Source: Piliocolobus tephrosceles
Taxonomy: Eukaryota; Chordata; Mammalia; Primates; Cercopithecidae
DNA: 64,000 bases
NCBI RefSeq assembly: GCF_002776525.5
Contig: NC_045436.1
Span: 7,169,918 to 7,233,917 of the forward strand
Direction: 5' to 3'
Shown: positions 58,150 through 64,000 of the stretch, piece by piece
Numbering within the stretch: position 1 is the stretch's first letter
How the letters are laid out: each line of letters opens with the position of its first letter
The notes under the pieces: generated by a model
What the model was told of the DNA's origin: nothing
The model's input: the letters and a program-made list of their open reading frames with translations, nothing else
The model's database searches: none
Translations under genes and position numbers: made by a program

Positions 58150-60110
58150 ACAGATTCACAGTGATACAAGATCCTCCACAAATCCCTGGTGTTAGAAGCA
58201 TTAATAGCTTGTCTCGAGTGATGAACACCTAGAAAACCCAAAAAGAAATATTTTAAGCAAGCTTCAGAGGCTAACAATGAAAGGCAGAATAAGGTTTCAC
58301 AGAACAAAATTAAGGATGAGTCCACCAGATGCTGAAATTAACATCTGCAAAGGATGCTACCACCTGAGAGAAAGGACACAAGATTTATTAGAGCAGTTGA
58401 GAAAAACAATAGGAGTGACTTCAGGAACTGTGACCCTAGCGTTAAGTCTTAATAAACAGAGAGACGTACAGTGAACCAATATATGTAATTATTCTGTGGA
58501 TTACATCTCAACAGATAGGTCTGTAAGAATAGCTACTTTTCATTTATTTTGTGAATCAAAGTATACTCTAATTCTTAAATCCTGTATTTAAATTGATAAA
58601 TCAACTTACATACATACATATGACTACAAGAGCTATTTTAGGAATCGCTATTTTCTGTTCTGAAATGCATGTTAACATTTTATGCTGACTTTTTTTAAAC
58701 ATAAAATTTCCACATAATTTTATGGTCATCTTGGTTAATTTTTAAAAAGTAACTCCATAAAATAACAGACATTGGTTTTGAGCAGAATGTTTATTAGACC
58801 TTCAATGATTTTCATACACAAGACTCCAATACATAATTGTAAAGGCAAAGAAGGATTTCCATTTTGATTTCCCATTACGTACGAAAAAACCCATTGCAAT
58901 TTCTAAATGAACCCAAAATTTCTTATTTTCTTGCCTAGATATAGTTCTCTATAGTCAGACTAAATTAAAAAGAGAAAAAAAGCTGATTTATAATGAGACT
59001 GCAAAACTCCTTCCACAATCCTCATTCTATCTGTCCTCAATGCCCTAATGTTTTTAGCCATACTTGACCGATTACAAGTATCCTACGTTTCTTTGTCTTA
59101 TTAGAAAGACCAATTCTTCTCAAGAAGAATGCATGATATTTTGAAAGAAAATACTTCTGAAAGGATCTCAAAGGTGGAGAAAATTAAGCAAAGAAAACAC
59201 TTCAAAAGCAGGCTCCTCCGTGAAAAGTGCTGGGCCTTGGAAGCGTGACTCGAACAATGGGTGGACTGCTTCTGTGGTCCTCAGATGCTGACAAGCCTAA
59301 CATTTGCCTTCCAATTCTCTACAAGAACGCACATTCCTAATCCCAAAAACACCAGAGGCTCAGCGCTTGAAGAGTTCTGAAATCCCGTAAAGATGGGCTG
59401 GAAAACTCAAACAACACACTCTTTGCTATCCAGAGGGACTCTGATGCTATTACAGACTTCATCTTAGAGCGATAACTACTCCACCCAACGTTTAATGGAA
59501 AGGAATGAACATAAAACCCTTTGGTTTTAAAGTTGTGAGTTTCCGAATTGTAAATTTTCCTTTGAACAGTATTAATTCTTTGAAGTGAACTTTTTTGGTC
59601 TATAATTACTGTGCTGACATTTTACTTGACTGTAACATCTAGCAGCATGCACACAAGCATGCACACATGCACACATCCCAGAGTAATACACAGTTCCGGG
59701 GAAAGTTAAATTTTCTGCAGTGTCACTGGACACATTAGAATGGTATCTGGGACAGACTTTAAAATTCGATCTTACCTTAAAAAGGCTACTGCTCACTTAG
59801 TTAAGTTACTGCTGAACTGCCAAGTAAGACAGAAAAAAACCATATCATCTCTGTTTTCCATTTGGTACAAGTAAATGACAGGTTCTGTAGAAAATATCAT
59901 AAAGCAATCATAAAAATAAGAGTCTAGTTGCCATGGTAGGGGATGGGGAAGGGTGGGAAGAGGGGATGCATAGCATAAGAATAGAGTAAGAAAAACAGAG
60001 AAGGATTTCAGGGAGTGCTGATGCTTCTTTTTTAAAACAAGGTTGGCAATTGAAAGTGACTGCTGTGTTAAGAAAGTTCCCAAGACTCTCTTTGCACTCA
60101 GTGGGAAACA
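58150..60110. other. Unique intronic sequence
   Basis: No family recognised. A small degenerate GCATGCACACA repeat lies at 59645-59675. A 160-codon minus-strand frame (59793-60275) starts here and runs across the U2 fragment; see the rejected list. Confidence 0.55.
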
Positions 60111-60128
60111 CCGCCATGATCCATTATT

Positions 60129-60182
60129 AAACTGGTAAGAACAGACACTATACTTGATCTTAGCCAAAAGGCCGAGAAGCGG
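60129..60182 (-). pseudogene. 3'-truncated U2 snRNA retrocopy
   Basis: Minus strand reads CGCTTCTCGGCCTTTTGGCT then AAGATCAAG, a close match to the 5' end of U2 snRNA, ending around nucleotide 50 (CAGTTT) of the 188-nt RNA. It contains the U2 branchpoint-pairing vicinity with two or three substitutions (GTATAGTGTC for GTGTAGTATC; TTACCAG for TTATCAG). Exact 12-bp flanking duplications TGATCCATTATT (60117-60128, 60183-60194) show integration by retrotransposition. There is no A-tail, as in the known class of self-primed, 3'-truncated snRNA pseudogenes. Lacks Sm site and U2 promoter elements, so not functional. Confidence 0.95.
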
Positions 60183-60199
60183 TGATCCATTATTGATGT

Positions 60200-60600
60200 C
60201 TGCTGTAAGTACTGGAGCTGGGAGTGTTAACAAAAGTCCCACACGTTTGCCACCTCTGGAGTAGAACACCTCCATCAGGTGACTAACCAGTGAATGCCAG
60301 AACCAACAGGCTCACCCGGCCTTGGGGTCACGGAAGCATTCCGTTCCCCAGGGAGAGTTGCAGAAGCAGGGTCTGTGCACTCCTTGCTTTCCACTCCAAA
60401 GCTTTAGCAAGATCTGTGTTGGAGTTAAGAGTCTGGGTTCTACATATGGACATTCTTCAAGTTCCTAAAACCGTGTGTTTACTGTGAACATTGTACAACT
60501 GAAGGCGGCTCATATTTTCATAAAATGAGGAAAAGCTGGGTTTGGATTGGAGAAGTTCTGAACATGAGTCACAGTCGGTCTTTTTCTATTCTGATCAGAC
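60200..60600. other. Unique intronic sequence
   Basis: Nothing recognised between the U2 fragment and the next Alu; somewhat less AT-rich. Confidence 0.5.
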
Positions 60601-60616
60601 ATGAGAAGGGAATATT

Positions 60617-60914
60617 TTATTTTCTGAGACAGGGTCTCGCTGTGTTACCCAGGCTGGAGCTCAGTAGTATGATCAGAGATCACTGCACCCTCCACCTCCT
60701 GGGCCCACAGGATCCTTTCCACGTGAGCCTCCCAAGTAGCTGGGTCTACGGGTGCACACTACCAGGCCTGGCTAATTTTTTTATATTTTATTTTTGCAGA
60801 GATGGGGTCTCACTATGTTGTCCAGGCTGGTCTCAAACTACCAGGCTTAACTGATCCTCCCACCTTGACCTCCCAAAGTGCTGGGACTCAAGGCATGAGC
60901 CATCACAACTGGCC
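60617..60914 (-). mobile_element. AluJ-like element, antisense
   Basis: GAGACAGGGTCTCGCTGTGT to GAGCCATCACAACTGGCC, much diverged. Flanks GGGAATATTTTATTTT (60607) and GGGAATTTTTTTT (60915) look like its target duplication. Confidence 0.92.
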
Positions 60915-60929
60915 TGGGAATTTTTTTTC

Positions 60930-62240
60930 AGAGATGGCAAATGATTGGGTTAGAAAAAGAAAACCATTTCTGTGGCTACAATAAAGCATTTCTTTCTTTT
61001 CCATGCCTTAATAGCTGTAGTGATAAAATATGCCCAGAAAATTTTAAATAAGGAGCTATCAAGGAGCAAGTTTAAAATATGATTTTGGTTCCTTACATGA
61101 TAAAAAAAGATAGTTTAGTCAAACTATGAAAACCGAAAGCTGTCATCTTCTTTCTGTAGGGTTGGACTCACATGGAAACTGCACCAGTGAGCACTGGATA
61201 GAGCTGGTAGTGTGCTTAGCATTTGGCCACAAAATGGCCTGGATGAAACTAGCACTGAGTAACCTTCTCTGACTGTCATGAAGACGGGATGGGGCAGAGG
61301 TGACGTAATTTGTTCAACAACTGATGGACCAGATGAAGAAGCTGACATGAAAGAAAACAAAGGGAAAAACTAAAAAATTAAAATATGGGCTAGAACATTA
61401 TACAAGTGAAAGTGTACAGGTTCACTATCTTATTTTGAAGCAAAATTATTCATTAACGTTTAATAATAATGAATTCATATTTATGACAGCATATAAACAA
61501 TTTCTCAAATATCTGAAAAGCACAATGAGAAAAGTAACCATAATATAGTTTAGAAATAAATCTATAAAACATTATACTCTACTTTCTATTTACAACAAAC
61601 CTAAGAAGATCTAAAATTAAGAGTTTGCAGTGTGTTTTGTACTAAGATGGGAGATGTGTTTGTAAAGCAAACACAAACGCCTGTACCATTCCTCTGTTTT
61701 ACCGTAATTCTCTGTTCTGCTAAACAAATAGGCAGATGTAAGAAGCTACAGGTCAAGATCTTTGCTTACTCATGAGAAGTAATCACGTGTGAGGTACATC
61801 TAGAAATGGAAGAGGAGATATTTCTTTTGTAAAAATAAGCATATTGAAGATTTAGAAAACAGGATTAATTCAGCAGTTAACATACCGATCAGATTCTACA
61901 AACATGTTGCAAACCTACAATTAAAGACTTAATCATGTGCATTCAGATATACATAGATTTCAATACGAACAGCTTTTGAGCGACCTCTGCTAACTAGAGC
62001 AGCGTATATATAGAACCTTTTCAAAAAACAGATAACTCTTGGACATGCTTTTTATTATCCATATATAACTTGTCCACTTTCAGGATTATCTGTGGACAAA
62101 TTAAATCTCTGGTAGGATTCCCTATTTCTTTGCACATTTCCAGACTATTTTCAGTTGCTTGGACTATTTTCAAAAGCTTGTCGGTTTTCAGAGAATAAAA
62201 CTTATTTTAATTAACTGAAGTAAAAGACAGATAAAAAGAT
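60930..62240. other. Unique AT-rich intronic sequence
   Basis: No repeat family or gene recognised. Confidence 0.55.
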
Positions 62241-62249
62241 AAATGTCAA

Positions 62250-62409
62250 CCAGGCACAGTGGCTCATGCCTGTACTCCCAGCACTTTGGGAGGCCGAGGT
62301 AGAAGGATCGCTCGAGCCCAGGAAGTTGAGGCTTCAGTGAGCCATAATTGTGCCACAACACCCCAGTCTGGACAGAGCAAGTCCCTGACTCCAAACAAAC
62401 AAACAAAAA
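62250..62409 (+). mobile_element. FRAM-like or internally deleted Alu, sense
   Basis: ACCAGGCACAGTGGCTCATG, then AGTTGAGGCTTCAGTGAGCC and CCCCAGTCTGGACAGAGC; the junction is of right-monomer type. Tail CAAACAAACAAACAAAAAA. Confidence 0.85.
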
Positions 62410-62429
62410 ATGGTAAATGTTTAATTGAG

Positions 62430-62569
62430 TCAAGGATTCAACAAACATTTGTAGAGCACTTACTTGCTGTGTGCTTGGAATATTACAGTATTAAACCAAA
62501 TAGACACGGCCCCTGCTGTCAATCTTTGTAGAAAGAGAAATTAAAAGGAAACAAATAACGAAGCAGTAA
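62430..62569 (-). mobile_element. L2 3' end, antisense, part 1 (interrupted by Tigger)
   Basis: GATTCAACAAACATTTGTAG, AGCACTTACTTGCTGTGTGC and GACACGGCCCCTGCTGTCAA are the antisense L2 terminus. Continues after the DNA transposon at 63014. Confidence 0.83.
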
Positions 62570-62571
62570 TA

Positions 62572-63011
62572 CAGCTGGCCCTTCAACAACAGGGGTTTGA
62601 ACTGTGCAGGTGCACTTACATGCAGATTTTCTTCCTCCTGTGCCACCTCTGGGAGAGCACGACCAACCTCCTGTTGCCTCGCCTCGCCAGCCTGCTCAGC
62701 GTGAAGATGACAAGGATGAAGACCTCTGTGATGACCCACTTCCAATTAATGAACGGTAAGAAGATTTTCTCTTCCTTACGATTGTCTTACTAACATTGTC
62801 CCTTCTCTAGTTTCCTTTACTGCAAAAATACAGTAAATAATGCATACAACATATCAAATATGTGTTAATCGACTGTTGATCGGTAAGGCTTCTGGTCAAT
62901 AGTAGGCTATTCATGGTTAAGTTTTGGGGGAGTCAAATGTTACATGAGGGATTTTGACTGTGTGCAGACGGGGTGGCACCTCTAGCCCCCTAATTGCTCG
63001 ACGGTCAACTG
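62572..63011 (+). mobile_element. Nonautonomous Tigger/MER2-class (pogo) DNA transposon
   Basis: 440 bp with terminal inverted repeats (CAGCTGGCCCTTCAACAAC at the left; GCTCGACGGTCAACTG at the right) and TA on both sides (62570-62571, 63012-63013). Internal blocks GATGACCCACTTCCAATTAA and GTTAATCGACTGTTGATCGG are typical of this family. Complete end to end; no transposase. Strand is arbitrary because the ends are inverted repeats. Confidence 0.92.
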
Positions 63012-63013
63012 TA

Positions 63014-63540
63014 ATTCCTATGAAAAGATGCAAACAGGACAGAGAAATGGAGGAAAACAGGTGGGCTACCTAAATCGGGCAGTGAGGGAAGGCTTTTCTG
63101 TGGAACTATGTTAAGCTGAGATCTAAAGACAGAGAAAGAGAAGCCATACCAGTTGAGAGGGGCAGAGTCTTCTGGAAGAGGGAACTGACTGTGTAACACC
63201 ACCGGGGAGGGAGACTGGCACGTTCCAAAACCAGGAGAAGGCCCGAGGGCAGAGGTAAAGGCAAGGCAAGACAAGACTGGAAAGAAAGGCGAAGGCCAAG
63301 TTATCAGGGTCTGGTAGGCCAGGAGAGGTTTTGCACAAGAGAGAACTGAGATTCAGCTTTTATTTAAAAAGTATTCTGGCTGGTAGAAACCAAGCAGGAG
63401 GCAACTGTAGAGGTCCAGGCAAGAGGGGATAGAGAGTGGCTTAGACCTGGGTGGTTGCAGTGGGGCTGAAGACAACTGGAAATATTCAAGATATAATATA
63501 GAGATGCTAACAACAGTTTGCTGATATATCATCTATGCAA
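63014..63540 (-). mobile_element. L2, antisense, part 2
   Basis: AGTGAGGGAAGGCTTTTCTG, AGCTGAGATCTAAAGACAGA, GAGGGCAGAGGTAAAGGCAA, TATCAGGGTCTGGTAGGCCA and GGCTGGTAGAAACCAAGCAG follow antisense L2 order onwards from 62569. Confidence 0.8.
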
Positions 63541-64000
63541 AAATATACATCTATTAATGAGTTCTTACAAACAAAAAAGACGTCTTTCCAGGCAAACGGA
63601 CATATCAAGTAAACAAATTGGTATATTGTTGTCTTAACTTTTCTCCCCTCAATTTTATTTTACTCATGTGACAGACTCATAGCTCTGTAATTTCAGAACT
63701 AGATGGCATCTTAGACATCACCTTGACTAAAAACCACGACTTTTTTTTCTATCAAGAGAAGCAATCTTACTTTACCTTTTAATCTCTGCAGAGATGGGGA
63801 GTAAAAGTAAATCTCCAAGGGGAATTTAGTTAAATGAGATCCAGCATGTACGTTTTCAGTATCTACCGTTGAAGATTTTGATGTGCTGGCTGATGGTTCC
63901 TGATCTGCCCTAGCTCTTGCTCAGGTAAGAAAATTGATGCCAGGAGGTATTAAGAGATTTGCTCAAATTCACCTAGATGAAGACTAGTTATACATTAAGT
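63541..64000. other. Unique intronic sequence to window end
   Basis: GAACTAGATGGCATCTTAGA-type sequence and AAAATTGATGCCAGGAGGTA at 63930 hint at an old MIR or L2 piece, but not enough to call. Confidence 0.45.

Larger units (their letters stand above)
6866..64000 (-). other. Teneurin intron upstream of the exon (at least 57 kb)
   Basis: No further teneurin coding motif was recognised to the right of the exon, so the upstream intron is inferred to exceed 57 kb and continue past the window. Very long 5' introns are usual in teneurin genes. The content is the repeat mosaic listed separately. An unrecognised short or untranslated exon cannot be excluded. Confidence 0.7.

Noticed and set aside
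58277..58474. 65-codon frame with coiled-coil-like LLEQLRKTIG
   Set aside because: Too short and without flanking similarity to call a pseudogene.
59793..60275. 160-codon minus-strand frame, the longest in the window
   Set aside because: It runs straight through the U2 snRNA fragment and its target duplications, has no known domain, and is composed of intronic sequence. Chance open frame.
1..64000. CRISPR arrays, operons, bacterial or phage genes, tRNA genes, intact retroviral genes
   Set aside because: None seen on either strand. The window is primate intron with only LTR remnants (MLT1) of endogenous retroviral origin.

Overview
The window is primate nuclear DNA, most likely from an Old World monkey (macaque, baboon, vervet or relative). 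It is dense in Alu elements. The youngest AluY copies (15352-15647, 36264-36577, 36978-37293; 35174-35474 on the other strand) share the variants GCCCGTCTCGGCC and CAGGCTTGAGCC, which I associate with the AluYR-type subfamilies that expanded in cercopithecids; human AluY usually reads CCCGCCTC and GGCGTGAGCC. This species call is inference from motifs, not an alignment.

Only one protein-coding piece is supportable: a 238-bp internal exon on the minus strand (6628-6865). It encodes part of the proline-rich intracellular N-terminal region of a teneurin, best matching teneurin-3 (TENM3). Transcription runs right to left, so the roughly 57 kb to the right is the upstream intron and the 6.6 kb to the left is the start of the downstream intron. 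No other teneurin exon was recognised.

Everything else is intron, layered with mobile elements of different ages. The oldest are L2, MIR and an unassigned non-L1 LINE relic at 56.1-56.3 kb. Later come MLT1 LTRs, L1M fragments, a Tigger element with clean ends inside an L2 (62.6-63.0 kb), a hAT-like remnant (32.6-32.8 kb) and a MADE1 (47.1-47.2 kb). Then come Alu monomers, including a 7SL-like FAM at 55.6 kb, followed by AluJ, AluS and AluY. Many Alus have readable target-site duplications, and several are nested (17.1-17.6, 20.3-20.9, 22.3-22.9 kb). A 3'-truncated U2 snRNA retrocopy with a perfect 12-bp target-site duplication lies at 60.13-60.18 kb. Microsatellites occur throughout, two G-rich tracts could form quadruplexes (29.85 and 48.92 kb), and several short local duplications and one perfect 20-bp-arm hairpin (8.34-8.39 kb) look like isolated mutational events.

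Region by region: 0-6.6 kb is low-repeat intron; 6.6-6.9 kb is the exon; 9.5-24 kb is Alu-rich; 24-35 kb is AT-rich with L2 and MIR; 35-46 kb is an Alu, L2 and L1 mosaic including a dense alternating Alu cluster at 36.3-37.3 kb; 46-55 kb is sparse; 55.6-64 kb is again mosaic. I found no evidence for a new gene system; the items of most interest are structural or evolutionary curiosities within a large neuronal-gene intron.
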